Part shown: positions 25,248 through 33,650 of the stretch, in pieces | How positions within the stretch are numbered: the stretch's first letter is position 1 | Layout: every line of letters starts with the position of its first letter | DNA from: Azospirillum sp. 412522 | GTDB taxonomy: Bacteria > Pseudomonadota > Alphaproteobacteria > Azospirillales > Azospirillaceae | Assembly (NCBI RefSeq): GCF_019805165.1 | Contig: NZ_RWIJ01000039.1 | Location: forward strand, 1 to 48,411 | Reading direction: 5' to 3' | DNA: 48,411 nt | Notes under the pieces: generated by a model | Told to the model about the DNA's origin: nothing | The model's database searches: none | The model's input: the letters and a program-made list of their open reading frames with translations, nothing else | Program-made: the position numbers and the translations under genes

Positions 25248-26480
25248 ATGCCTATGCATCTCCAGGAATTTCCGTCAAAGATGAAATCAAGCCATTGGTG
25301 GACCGGGAAAAGGAAAAGCCTGACGAGCGCCTGTCTTGCCCATGCGCTGCATGACGGTTACACCGACGCCCTCTATGTCTTCCTGCCGGTGTGGCAGGCG
25401 CAGTTCGGCCTTTCCTATGCGGCCCTTGCCGTCATCCGCGCGCTCTACTCCGGGACGATGGGAGGACTGCAGGTCCCGGCCGACCGGGCGCTGCGCGGCC
25501 TGTCGCCACGGGCGGCGCTGATCCTGTCGACCGTCCTCGCGGCGGCGGGCCTGCTGATCATGGCGTCGCCGTCCGGCTTCGCCGGTCTTTGCGTCGGCCT
25601 CGTCGTCGCCGGCATCGGATCGAGCATCCAGCACCCCTGCGGCTCGATGCTCGTCACCGCGAGCTACGGCTCGGCATCGCGGCATCCGCTCGGCATCTAC
25701 AATTTTTCGGGCGATCTCGGCAAGGCCGCGCTGCCGGCGCTGGCCGCGCTGCTGTTGCCGGTGGCCGGCTGGCAGCCGGTGCTGGGGCTGATGGCGGTGC
25801 TCGGGATCGCCCTGTCGGTCGCCCTGGTGCCGCTGGCGCCGGCGGCTCCCATCGCCAGGACCGCCAGGACGCAAGCGTCTTCGGGCCGGGGCCGCGGCGG
25901 TTTCGGCATCCTGACGGCGATCGGCGCGCTCGATACCGCGACCCGCATGGGCTATCTGCTCTTCCTGCCCTTCCTCATCCATGGCCAGGGCGGGGACCCG
26001 GCGACGCTCGGACTGGCCCTCGCCCTGCTGTTCATCGGCGGCGCGCTGGGAAAGGCGACGTGCAGCTGGCTCGGGGAGCGGCTGGGGGTCGTCGGCAGCG
26101 TCATGGCGACCGAAGCGGCCACGGCCCTGCTGATCGCGGCGACGCTGTTCACCTCGCTGACGCCGACGCTCATCCTGCTGCCGCTGCTCGGCATCGTGCT
26201 CAACGGCACCTCTTCGGTGCTCTACGGCACCGTGCCGGAGCTTTCCGACGGCGACACGGGCCGGGCCTTCGCGATCTTCTACACGAGCGTGATCGGGTCC
26301 GGAGGCGTCGCGCCGATCCTCTACGGCGCAATTGCCGATCACAGCAGCCAGACGGCCGGCGTGCTGGCCTCGGCGGCGACCGCCGCCCTGATCGTTCCGC
26401 TCGTCCTGACGCTGAGGCCCCATCTGAGCGGCGCCGCCACGGGACCGCATGGAAAGCCCGGCCTCTCCCGCTCCGCATGA
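25248..26480 (+). CDS. MFS transporter, fosmidomycin-resistance-like
   Basis: This 410-residue transporter has 12 predicted membrane segments. The opening ACLAHALHDGYTDALYVFLPVWQAQFGLSYAALAVIRALYS matches the Fsr-type efflux proteins, which have HxxNDxxxxxLYPLLPxxxxxFGLS at this place. The first 35 residues are hydrophilic. Starts at 25248 or 25281 are both possible because neither has a strong ribosome binding site. It probably exports a small metabolite or toxic compound. An SDR gene follows 29 bases later in the same operon, and a divergent LysR gene probably controls both. Confidence 0.85.
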   Translation: MPMHLQEFPSKMKSSHWWTGKRKSLTSACLAHALHDGYTDALYVFLPVWQAQFGLSYAALAVIRALYSGTMGGLQVPADRALRGLSPRAALILSTVLAAAGLLIMASPSGFAGLCVGLVVAGIGSSIQHPCGSMLVTASYGSASRHPLGIYNFSGDLGKAALPALAALLLPVAGWQPVLGLMAVLGIALSVALVPLAPAAPIARTARTQASSGRGRGGFGILTAIGALDTATRMGYLLFLPFLIHGQGGDPATLGLALALLFIGGALGKATCSWLGERLGVVGSVMATEAATALLIAATLFTSLTPTLILLPLLGIVLNGTSSVLYGTVPELSDGDTGRAFAIFYTSVIGSGGVAPILYGAIADHSSQTAGVLASAATAALIVPLVLTLRPHLSGAATGPHGKPGLSRSA

Positions 26481-26509
26481 CCGTCCCGCCACCACATGGA
26501 GTCTCTCCG

Positions 26510-27271
26510 ATGACCACCGTCTCCGAAGCGCCGCTGATCCTGATAACGGGGGGAGGGCGCGGCATGGGCGCGGCGACCGCGAGGCTCGCCGCCGCACAGG
26601 GCTACGACGTCGCGATCAGCTTCGTCGCCGACGAGTCCGCCGCCCTTGCGGTGGCGGCGGATGTGGAAGCCCTGGGGCGCCGGGCCCTGCCCGTGCGCGC
26701 CGACAGCGCGGATCCGGCGCAGGTCGCCGGGCTGTTCGCCGCGATCGACCGGGAGTTCGGCCGGATCGACGTGCTGGTCAACAACGCCGCCGTGCTGGCG
26801 CGGCAGTGCCGGACCGAGGATCTCGGTTTCGAGCGGATGCAGCGCATCTTCGCGGTCAACGCGATCGGCCCGATCCTCTGCGCGCAGCAGGCGGCGAAGC
26901 GCATGTCGCATCGCCACGGCGGGCGGGGCGGCGTGGTGATCAACGTCTCGTCGGCGGCGGCCCGGCTCGGCAGCCCGAACGAGTATGTCGACTACGCCGC
27001 CTCCAAGGGCGCCCTGGAAACCTTCACGACCGGCTTCGCCAAGGAGGTTGCGCGGGAGGGCATCCGCGTCAACTGCATCCGTCCCGGGCACATCTACACG
27101 GACATGCATGCCAGCGGTGGAGAGCCGGGACGGGTGGATCGCGTCAAGGACTCGATCCCGATGGGAAGGGGCGGCCAGCCCGAGGAGGTCGCGCGGGCGA
27201 TCCTGTGGCTGGCGAGCGCCGAGGCGTCCTTCATCACCGGCACGTTCCTCGATGTCACCGGCGGCAAGTGA
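26510..27271 (+). CDS. SDR-family NAD(P)-dependent oxidoreductase
   Basis: This 253-residue classical short-chain dehydrogenase shows the cofactor motif TGGGRGMG (13-20), NNAA (91-94) and the catalytic set S148, Y162 and K166 (YAASK). The C-terminus reads GQPEEVARAILWLASAEASFITGTFLDVTGGK. It resembles FabG/glucose-dehydrogenase-like SDRs; the substrate is unknown. GGAG lies about eight bases before the ATG. It shares an operon with the MFS transporter and ends convergently with the B12 operon. Confidence 0.9.
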   Translation: MTTVSEAPLILITGGGRGMGAATARLAAAQGYDVAISFVADESAALAVAADVEALGRRALPVRADSADPAQVAGLFAAIDREFGRIDVLVNNAAVLARQCRTEDLGFERMQRIFAVNAIGPILCAQQAAKRMSHRHGGRGGVVINVSSAAARLGSPNEYVDYAASKGALETFTTGFAKEVAREGIRVNCIRPGHIYTDMHASGGEPGRVDRVKDSIPMGRGGQPEEVARAILWLASAEASFITGTFLDVTGGK

Positions 27272-27319
27272 GCGGCGGGGCGGGGCCTCCCGCGAACCGG
27301 GTGCGTGCGGGCAGGCGGG

Positions 27320-27715
27320 TCATCGGCCGGGAGGCGCGGGAACGCGGGCGACGAAGCGCCCCTTGACGCCGTCCGGCCAGTCCCGGTACGCGACGACCCC
27401 GTCGTCGGTCGCTCCATAGGCCAGCAGATAGCCGACGAGCGCCTCGACGGCCGTCCGTTCGGGCGGCAGGTCGCCGAGAACATACCCCATGCGGCCCGGC
27501 GAGCGGACATGGACGACGCAGGGACGGCGGCAGCTCATCAGGCACCGCATGGTGCCGACACGGACCTCGTCGGCGCCGGCGGATGCCAGGACACCCTCCA
27601 GCAGGGCCGCGAACATCGCGCCGGTCCACCCGGCCCCACGGTCCGCTCCCGGCTCCGCCGCCGGTCCGGTGCCGGGCTGGCGGCAGGTTTCGCAGACGAT
27701 CACGTCGATGGGCAT
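27320..27715 (-). CDS. DUF1636 cysteine-rich, putative metal-binding protein
   Basis: This 131-residue protein matches the DUF1636 family. It opens VIVCETCRQPG (C8, C11) and has a central MRCLMSCRRPCVVHVRSP with C58, C62 and C66. The rest of the pattern is GYVLGDLPPE and a C-terminal YRDWPDGVKGRFVARVP. The cysteine layout suggests a thioredoxin-like fold binding a metal or iron-sulfur cluster. It is the last gene of the cobalamin-riboswitch operon, six bases after the ATPase gene, so a role in corrinoid or cobalt handling is inferred. Its biochemical activity is not established to my knowledge. Confidence 0.85.
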   Translation of the reverse strand: MPIDVIVCETCRQPGTGPAAEPGADRGAGWTGAMFAALLEGVLASAGADEVRVGTMRCLMSCRRPCVVHVRSPGRMGYVLGDLPPERTAVEALVGYLLAYGATDDGVVAYRDWPDGVKGRFVARVPAPPGR

Positions 27716-27721
27716 GGCTGG

Positions 27722-28525
27722 TCAGTCTCCGGATTGGATGATGTCGGGTATCGGGGTCGGGTATTGGGGAAGCACCACCGGGATGCCGGCGGCCCGCGTC
27801 ACGGCGAAGGACACGCCATAGGCCTCGCGCAGCAGGGAGGATGTCAGGACCGTCGCGGCGTCCCCCGCGATCATGCGCCGGTCTGGCATCAGCAGGACGA
27901 GGTCGTCGCAGCAGCGGGCGGCCAGCGACAGGTCGTGGAGCACGACGACGACGGCGCACTGCCGCCCGGCCGCCTCGGCGCGCAGCAGCGCCATGATGCG
28001 GAGCTGGTGGCCGGGATCGAGCGCCGCCGTCGGCTCGTCGGCCAGCAGGACCGGGGCATCCGTCGCCAGGACCCGCGCCAGCATCACGCGCGCCCGCTCG
28101 CCGCCCGACAAGGTCGGCACCGCGCGTGCCGCGAGACCGGCGACCCCGGTCGCCGCCATGACCCGCTCGACCGCGTCCTCGTCCGCCCGTCCCGCCCGCC
28201 CGAGCGGACCGAGATGCGGCAGCCGTCCGAGCGCCACCGTGCGGCGGACCGTCAGCGGCCAATGGACATGATGGCCCTGCGGCAGATAACCGAGCAGGCG
28301 CGACCGCGACCGCGCATCCGATGGCAGGGGTTTCCCGGCGAAAGCGACCTCGCCCTCGTGAGGCAGCAGGCCGGCGACCGCCCGGAGCAGGGTGGATTTG
28401 CCGGCGCCGTTCGGCCCGATCAGGCCGGTGACGGCGCCGCGCCGGGCGGTGAAGCCGGCACCGTCCAGGATGGTCCGTCCGCCCAGGCGCACGGTGAGTC
28501 CGGAAGCCGTCAGCATCGTCACCAT
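27722..28525 (-). CDS. btuD: cobalamin ABC transporter ATPase
   Basis: This 267-residue ATPase has Walker A GPNGAGKS (37-44), the ABC signature LSGGE (139-143) and Walker B VLLADE (159-164), in the FepC/BtuD pattern. It energises import through the FecCD-type permease encoded upstream, whose stop codon it overlaps by seven bases. Operon membership behind a cobalamin riboswitch and a BtuB-like receptor points to corrinoid uptake rather than siderophore or haem. The last 35 residues extend past the core. Confidence 0.88.
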   Translation of the reverse strand: MVTMLTASGLTVRLGGRTILDGAGFTARRGAVTGLIGPNGAGKSTLLRAVAGLLPHEGEVAFAGKPLPSDARSRSRLLGYLPQGHHVHWPLTVRRTVALGRLPHLGPLGRAGRADEDAVERVMAATGVAGLAARAVPTLSGGERARVMLARVLATDAPVLLADEPTAALDPGHQLRIMALLRAEAAGRQCAVVVVLHDLSLAARCCDDLVLLMPDRRMIAGDAATVLTSSLLREAYGVSFAVTRAAGIPVVLPQYPTPIPDIIQSGD

Positions 28526-29511
28526 GCCTCCCGGCGGACGCGCAGGATGAGAAGCAGGAAGAAAGGCGCGCCGACCAGCGAGGTGAGGACGCCCAGCATC
28601 ACCTCCTGCGCGGTGGGGATCAGGCGGGACGCCAGATCGGCCAGCGTCACCAGCACCGCCCCGCCGAGCGCGCTCGGCAGCAGCAGGCGGCCGGGCTCAT
28701 GCCCGACCAGGGGGCGCAGCAGATGCGGCACCACCAGCCCGACGAAGCCGATCGAGCCCGAGACCGCCACCGACGCCCCGACCGCCGCGGCGCTGCCGCC
28801 GACCACGGCCAGCCGCAGCCGGGCCAGGTCGACGCCCAGGCTGCGGGCGGCATCCTCGCCCAGGGCCAGGGCATCCAGCCCGCGGCCGGTGGCGAGCAGC
28901 AGGCCGCAGCCGGCCAGGATGAAGGGACAGGCGGTCAGCGCATCGGCCGGCGTCCGGTCCTTCAGCGATCCCATCAGCCACAGCAGCATCTCGGTGACGG
29001 CATAGGGATTGGGCGCGAGGTTCATCGCCAGCGAGGTGAGGGCGACGGCGAGGCTGGACAGCGCGATCCCGGCCAGGATCAGGGTCAGGCCGCCATCGCC
29101 GCCACGGGCGGCGACCGCCAGCACGATGCCGGTCGCCACGAGGGCGCCGGCCATCGCAAGGCCGGGAAGCGCATAGGGCGACAGCGCAGCGAAGCCGAAA
29201 TAGAAGGCGACGACCGCCCCCAGCCCGGCACTCGCCGAAACGCCGATCAGTCCGGGCTCGGCCAGCGGGTTGCGCAGCAATCCCTGGAGCGCCGCACCGG
29301 CGATGCCCAGCGCCGCGCCGACCTCGATCCCGAGCAGCAGCCGCGGCAGGCGGATTTCCCGGACCACGGCGACCGCCAGGGGGTCGCCGCCACCGAAGAG
29401 GCCGGCGATCACCCCGGCCAATGGAAGCGGAGCGTAGCCGATGGCGAGGCCGGCTGCGGAAACCGCCAGCAGGGCGACGGCCAGGCCGGAGAGAAGAGGA
29501 AGCGTGCGCAT
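28519..29511 (-). CDS. btuC: cobalamin ABC transporter permease (FecCD family)
   Basis: This 330-residue permease has about ten membrane segments and the FecCD motifs LPRLLLGIEVGAALGIAGAALQGLLRNPLAEPGLIGVSAGA-type (here SASAG) near 52-95, and GFVGLVVPHLLRPLVGHEPGRLL near the C-terminus, the coupling-helix region. It forms the channel for the substrate delivered by the BtuF-like protein whose gene ends just upstream. The operon context gives the corrinoid assignment. Confidence 0.88.
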   Translation of the reverse strand: MRTLPLLSGLAVALLAVSAAGLAIGYAPLPLAGVIAGLFGGGDPLAVAVVREIRLPRLLLGIEVGAALGIAGAALQGLLRNPLAEPGLIGVSASAGLGAVVAFYFGFAALSPYALPGLAMAGALVATGIVLAVAARGGDGGLTLILAGIALSSLAVALTSLAMNLAPNPYAVTEMLLWLMGSLKDRTPADALTACPFILAGCGLLLATGRGLDALALGEDAARSLGVDLARLRLAVVGGSAAAVGASVAVSGSIGFVGLVVPHLLRPLVGHEPGRLLLPSALGGAVLVTLADLASRLIPTAQEVMLGVLTSLVGAPFFLLLILRVRREAW

Positions 29512-29514
29512 GGA

Positions 29515-30417
29515 TCATGGCCTTCCGTTCGATGAAGCCGGCGGGGAAGCCGGCTGGGAAGCTGGCGGGGAAACCGGCGGCGGAAGCCGCCGCAGCCCGC
29601 GGGCCAGGGCTTCGGCCGCCTCGGCGAGGAACCAGCCGCTGCACACCCAGGTCTTGCCGGGCACCGCCACCGTCGGGGTGGTCGCGGCGCGGCGGACGAA
29701 GGCGGGGTGCTCTCCGAAGGCGCGCCGCAGCGAACGGTCGGGACTGTCGAAGAAGCTGGTCACCAGAAGTCCGGGCGGGTCGAGGACGAAGCGTTCCAGG
29801 TCGTAGCCGGTCCAGCCCGAGCGCCCGGCGGCGGTCGCCTGGTTGGTCAGGCCGGTTGCCGCCATCACCGCGTCGACGAAGGTCCCGGCGGCAGCGCTGC
29901 CACCGCCGGGACGCAGGTAAAGCGCCGGGCGGCCCGCGCCGGCATTCTCCTCCCGCAGCGCGGCCAGCCGCCGGCGGACCGCCTCGTTCAGGACTGCGCC
30001 GCGCCCGGGGTGGCCCAGGGCCTCCGCGACCGTCGCCGTCACCGTTTCGACGTCCTCGAACCGTTCGACCAGCGGGATGCGGACCACACGCACGCCGAAC
30101 CGCTCCAGCAGCTCGACGGTCTTGTGGTCGCTCCAGGCGTTGGCGAGAACCACCTCGGCGCCGAGCGACAGGTAGGCCTCGGCGCTCGGCCGGACTTGCG
30201 GATGGCGGGCCGCCTCCCCGGCCAGGAGCGACAGCCAGGGATCGGCCGCCTGCGGCGACAGGGCGACGATCTGGCCGGGATCGGCGAGCGCCAGCAGATA
30301 CTGGTCGCCGCAGACCGTGGCCGACGCCGCCCGCGGACCGGCGGCAACGGCCGCCCCCGCCGGGATGGCCGCCGTCAGAAGGCAGGCCGCACCCAGGCGG
30401 AGGATCAGCCGCCGCAC
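29515..30417 (-). CDS. btuF: periplasmic cobalamin-binding protein, BtuF-like
   Basis: This 300-residue secreted protein starts with GTG at 30417 after GGAGGGGG. It has an N-terminal signal peptide (RRLILRLGAACLLTAAIPAGAAVAA) and then the helical-backbone binding-protein fold, with LADPGQIVALSPQAADP, AYLSLGAEVVLAN and KTVELLERFGVRVVRIP. It would carry a corrinoid to the BtuC permease. The C-terminal 20 residues are an unusual Pro-Ala-Ser tail encoded by a 12-bp tandem repeat. The start overlaps the preceding gene by 13 bases. There is no lipobox, so it is probably free in the periplasm. Confidence 0.83.
   Translation of the reverse strand: MRRLILRLGAACLLTAAIPAGAAVAAGPRAASATVCGDQYLLALADPGQIVALSPQAADPWLSLLAGEAARHPQVRPSAEAYLSLGAEVVLANAWSDHKTVELLERFGVRVVRIPLVERFEDVETVTATVAEALGHPGRGAVLNEAVRRRLAALREENAGAGRPALYLRPGGGSAAAGTFVDAVMAATGLTNQATAAGRSGWTGYDLERFVLDPPGLLVTSFFDSPDRSLRRAFGEHPAFVRRAATTPTVAVPGKTWVCSGWFLAEAAEALARGLRRLPPPVSPPASQPASPPASSNGRP
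29534..29581 (-). repeat. 12-bp tandem repeat in the 3' end of btuF
   Basis: Four adjacent 12-base units resembling GAAGCCGGCGGG occupy 29534-29581. Read on the minus strand they encode a four-residue Pro-Ala-Ser-type repeat (PPASQPASPPAS) at the protein's C-terminus. Since 12 is a multiple of three, copy changes would lengthen or shorten the tail without breaking the frame. Confidence 0.8.
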
Positions 30418-30989
30418 CGGAACCCCCTCCCGGCACGGTCGAGCGGATCGCAGGCCAGCCCGAGATAGCGCTGGCGGAACCCGTCCCACATCGACAGCCG
30501 GTTCCAGTCCGGCTCCTTCAGGATGCGGTCGTTCCCGCCGAGGAAGGGGTTGGGGAAGAACAGCGTCATCTGCTGTTCCCCCCTGCCGTTGAACAGCCGC
30601 AGGCCCCAGCTGCGCGGTGCGCCGTCGGGTCCCAGGACGCGGTACATCTCGGCCCGCGCGGTCCGGCGGAGGCGGGCGAGCTCCGGCTCGACCGGGTTGC
30701 GCGGCGCCCCCCGGTGGGGTCCGATGCAGACGTGGAAGTGCCACGCCCCGAAATCGACGGTCAGGTAGCCGTCGGACAGCGACACCTTGCGCGGGGCGTT
30801 GGGGGCCCGGATCTCGAAGACGGCCCCCTGGACCAGCGTGCCGAACACGATGTCCCGCCACCAGACCTCGAAGGCATCCTTCAGCAGGGCCAGCAGCAGG
30901 TCCTGGTCGGTGGGCAGCGGAAAGATCTCGACCCGGCCCATGCCGGGTTCCTCGACGACGTGGGGGGCCACGGAAAAAGCGGTGCTCAT
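30405..30989 (-). CDS. unrecognised protein with HxHxCxxxH cluster in the B12 operon
   Basis: This 194-residue cytosolic-looking protein has no signal peptide or membrane segment. I know similar proteins only as hypothetical genes. The striking feature is WHFHVCIGPH at 83-92, placing H84, H86, C88 and H92 as a possible metal or corrinoid ligand cluster. It is followed by conserved-looking SWGLRLFNGRGEQQMTLFFPNPFLGG (127-152) and DWNRLSMWDGFRQRYLGLACDPLDR. AGGAGG precedes the ATG. It lies between the BtuB-type receptor and btuF genes and overlaps btuF by 13 bases, so it is surely part of the riboswitch-controlled operon. A role in cobalamin or cobalt trafficking is inference. Confidence 0.82.
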   Translation of the reverse strand: MSTAFSVAPHVVEEPGMGRVEIFPLPTDQDLLLALLKDAFEVWWRDIVFGTLVQGAVFEIRAPNAPRKVSLSDGYLTVDFGAWHFHVCIGPHRGAPRNPVEPELARLRRTARAEMYRVLGPDGAPRSWGLRLFNGRGEQQMTLFFPNPFLGGNDRILKEPDWNRLSMWDGFRQRYLGLACDPLDRAGRGFRCGG

Positions 30990-31017
30990 GGAACGGAACC
31001 TCCTGGGAAGGGCGGGG

Positions 31018-32934
31018 TCAGAAGCGCGCCGACAGGCCGGCATAGGCCGAGCGGCCCGCTGCGGCGTGGCCATGGATTTCCTCGTAGCGGCGGTCGAACA
31101 GGTTCTCGACGCGGCCAAGCAGCGTCACCGCGTCGGTCAGCTCGTAGGACAGCCGGAGGTCGGCGGTGAGGAAGGCGCTGCCGGTGCCGTAATTCTCGAT
31201 CATGTCGCGGTAGCGCAGGCCGAGATTGGCATAGGCGGCAGGCAGGAAGTGCCAGCCGACCGACGCGCTTCCCTGGTGGAGCGGCAGGTTGCGCAGCCGC
31301 TGCCCGGTGTTGACGTCGGCCACGCTCTGCCAGGAATACGCGGCGCGCAGGTCGGTGGTCGCGGTCGGGCGGGCGGCCAGCTCCAGTTCCACGCCCTGCG
31401 CCTTCGTGCGGTCGACGTTGACATAGCCGCCGCCCGAACAGGCCGGACCAGCCGCCGGACCGTACAGCCAGTTGATCTGGTCGCGGGTGCCGGCCTGGAA
31501 ATAGGTCGCCCCGGCCGTCAGCCGTCCGCCCAGCAGCGACTGCTCGACGCCAGCGTCCCAGCCCCGGCTGCGTTCCGGCCGCAGGTCGGCCCGCCCATAG
31601 CAGGGATCGAACCGTTCGTAGAGCGACGGCGGCTGCCACGCCGTGCCGTAGCTGGAGCGCAGGGTGGTTCCGGTCTCCTCGATCCGGTAGGCGGCGCCGA
31701 GCCTCCAGGTCCCCTTCCCGCCATAGTCGCCGTGACGGTCGCCGCGGATCGTCGCCGACAGGTCGAGCGGCGCCACCGGAGTCACGCCGACGGTGGCGAA
31801 GCCGCCGCCGCGCCAGTTGTGCGACCGCATGTCCGGCGCGAGCGGCGCGAAGCCGGGCGTGTGCTGCTCCATGCTCTCGCGGGTGGCGTCGGCGCCGTAG
31901 CCCAGCGTCACCCGGTCGGACAGTTTGGCGTTCGCCGCATAGTCGAGCCGCGTCTTGTGGCCGTCATAGGTGTCGCCCCGGGTTCCCTCGCCCCAATACC
32001 GCCGGGTGCTGGTGGTGTTGGCGACGCCGAAGCTGTGGACCAGCCTGCCGCCCAGGCTGTCGAGCGACCCGCCCAGCCGCAGGAACCGCTCGGTCTCGTC
32101 GCGCGACCAGTCGTTGTCGCGGGTGGCGGGATCGTAGGTCAGGCTCTTGCGCTGGTACCGCGCGGACGCCTCCAGGCGCAGATCTTCGGTCGCCTGGACG
32201 CCGATCCGGCCGGCGGCCGCCCATTGCCGGAACGGGTCCTTCTCCTGCCCGCCGCGCCAACGGCTGAAGTCCGAATAGCCGCCGGACCGGGTTCCGGACA
32301 GCGAGGCGCGGTAATCCACCCCGTCCCGCGCCCCGGACAGCGAGGCGTTCGCCCGCCCGGTGCCGAAGCTGCCATATTCGGCGCCGACCTGCCCGCCGAG
32401 CGGACCGGCCGGCCGGCGGGTGACGATGTCGACCACGCCGCCGCCGGCATCCGGCCCGAAGCGGCCGGGCTGCGGACCGCGCAGGACCTCGATGCGCTCG
32501 ACGTCGGCCATGTCCATCTCGCCGGCCGGATATTGCGACTGCGCCTGGCTGGTGTCGCTCATCTCGACGCCGTCGATGAAGACGCGGGTGTTGCGCGGCC
32601 CCAGCCCGCGCAGCCTCACGGTCTGGGCGCCGCCCGGCGCCTGCCGCCCCGACAGGCTGAGGCCGGGAACCAGCCGCAACGCGTCGTCGAGGCGGCGGAT
32701 CTGCTGACGCGCGATCTCCTCGGCGCCGATCACGCTGGAGGCGGTGGTCGCCTGCTCCTGCGGAACCGCCACACCCTTCGGCGCCATGTCCTTCGGCGCC
32801 GTGACCTCCAGGGGGGCGAGCTGAAGGTCGCCCGCCGATGCGGCGGCCGATGCGACCGCCCCCGATAGACCGGCCAAAGCCGACCGAAAGAAAAAATTCC
32901 TGCAAGAAATCCTGATCGAACGGCGTGTCTGCAT
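31018..32934 (-). CDS. btuB: TonB-dependent outer-membrane receptor, BtuB-like
   Basis: This 638-residue outer-membrane protein has an N-terminal signal region (FFFRSALAGLSGAVASAAASA). A TonB-box-like segment LAPLEVTAPKDM follows, then a plug domain with DALRLVPGLSLSGRQ, LRGLGPRNTRVFIDGVEM and VERIEVLRGPQPGRFGPDAGGGVVDIVTR. A 22-strand barrel ends in the terminal phenylalanine ARF. The size is close to BtuB. The start at 32934 gives a normal signal peptide; the frame further upstream is atypical. A cobalamin riboswitch lies about 300 bases upstream on the same strand, which makes corrinoid uptake the likely role. It is the first gene of the six-gene operon. Confidence 0.9.
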   Translation of the reverse strand: MQTRRSIRISCRNFFFRSALAGLSGAVASAAASAGDLQLAPLEVTAPKDMAPKGVAVPQEQATTASSVIGAEEIARQQIRRLDDALRLVPGLSLSGRQAPGGAQTVRLRGLGPRNTRVFIDGVEMSDTSQAQSQYPAGEMDMADVERIEVLRGPQPGRFGPDAGGGVVDIVTRRPAGPLGGQVGAEYGSFGTGRANASLSGARDGVDYRASLSGTRSGGYSDFSRWRGGQEKDPFRQWAAAGRIGVQATEDLRLEASARYQRKSLTYDPATRDNDWSRDETERFLRLGGSLDSLGGRLVHSFGVANTTSTRRYWGEGTRGDTYDGHKTRLDYAANAKLSDRVTLGYGADATRESMEQHTPGFAPLAPDMRSHNWRGGGFATVGVTPVAPLDLSATIRGDRHGDYGGKGTWRLGAAYRIEETGTTLRSSYGTAWQPPSLYERFDPCYGRADLRPERSRGWDAGVEQSLLGGRLTAGATYFQAGTRDQINWLYGPAAGPACSGGGYVNVDRTKAQGVELELAARPTATTDLRAAYSWQSVADVNTGQRLRNLPLHQGSASVGWHFLPAAYANLGLRYRDMIENYGTGSAFLTADLRLSYELTDAVTLLGRVENLFDRRYEEIHGHAAAGRSAYAGLSARF

Positions 32935-33227
32935 GTCCTGCCACGTCCTGCTGCAGGCATGGAGGCGCGTTCGGACAAGCGGTGCGGCCGCAAAGCCGCC
33001 CGTCCGGGGCCACGCATCCATGCCGGCTCCGGAGACCGGAGCCGTTGAACGGGCGCTGCCGAACGGACGCCACGACGCGAGGCCCCGCGCCTTGGCAACC
33101 ATTCACCTGCGACGTGCTTCAGGGAGGATCAATCTTCCCGGAATCCGGCCGCGGCAACGCCAATGGACGCGTCACCACGACGGGTTTCCGCACCTTCGAC
33201 ACACCCCGATCGAAGGCAGAGTGACGC
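32935..33227 (-). other. leader between riboswitch and btuB
   Basis: Nearly 300 bases separate the riboswitch from the receptor start codon. I see no convincing coding frame here. The expression platform (terminator or anti-ribosome-binding-site pairing) should lie within it, but I could not identify one hairpin with confidence. Confidence 0.4.
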
Positions 33228-33437
33228 TGTCGGGGGCAGGTCTCCTGGCTCGCGGGTCGTCATCCGGCACCGCCTTCCCGACCGGGATCCCTGGATCTCC
33301 GGTCAGTGGCTCGTTGGCACCGACTCGCCGCTCACAGTTGCGGGGACAGCCACGGCTCGCATCAGGCGTGGACGCCTGTCGCTTCCGTCGTTCCCTTTTA
33401 ATCTCCCGGCTTGCGCCAGGGAGAACCGCCGACAATG
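33228..33437 (-). ncRNA. cobalamin (adenosylcobalamin-type) riboswitch
   Basis: On the minus strand the conserved blocks occur in the correct order. The AAAAGGGAA block follows a GGTTCTCCC/GGGAGA stem. Next is the B12-box core GCTGTCCCCGCAACTGTGAGCGG, then GAGCCACTGACC, GGGAAGGCGG, and the closing GAGCCAGGAGACCTGCC. These are the hallmark segments of the cobalamin aptamer. A promoter lies directly upstream and a BtuB-type operon downstream, so cobalamin is expected to repress the uptake genes. Borders are approximate. Confidence 0.93.
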
Positions 33438-33443
33438 ACTGCC

Positions 33444-33472
33444 GTGATAGAGGCAGGCCGCCCCCCTGTCAA
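33444..33472 (-). promoter_or_regulatory. sigma-70-type promoter of the B12 operon
   Basis: On the minus strand a perfect -35 hexamer TTGACA (33467-33472) is followed after 17 bases by TATCAC (33444-33449). The predicted start is near 33437, right where the riboswitch aptamer begins. Confidence 0.75.
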
Positions 33473-33650
33473 CCGCCTGGAATCGTCCGGCTCCCGTCCG
33501 GCCGCCGGAAGCGCGCTCCAGGTCGGGGCCGGTCCCGCGCGATCCGCTCCAGGGTCCGTCTGGTGCCTACTGAAGCACCAAACGGACTCCAAGCCTCTGG
33601 TTTTCCGTGCGATTCACCCTTCAAGCGATTCATCTTGAACCGATCACGCT

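Noticed and set aside
33172..33435. Minus-strand 87-codon frame
   Set aside because: It coincides with the cobalamin riboswitch aptamer, whose conserved RNA blocks explain the sequence.
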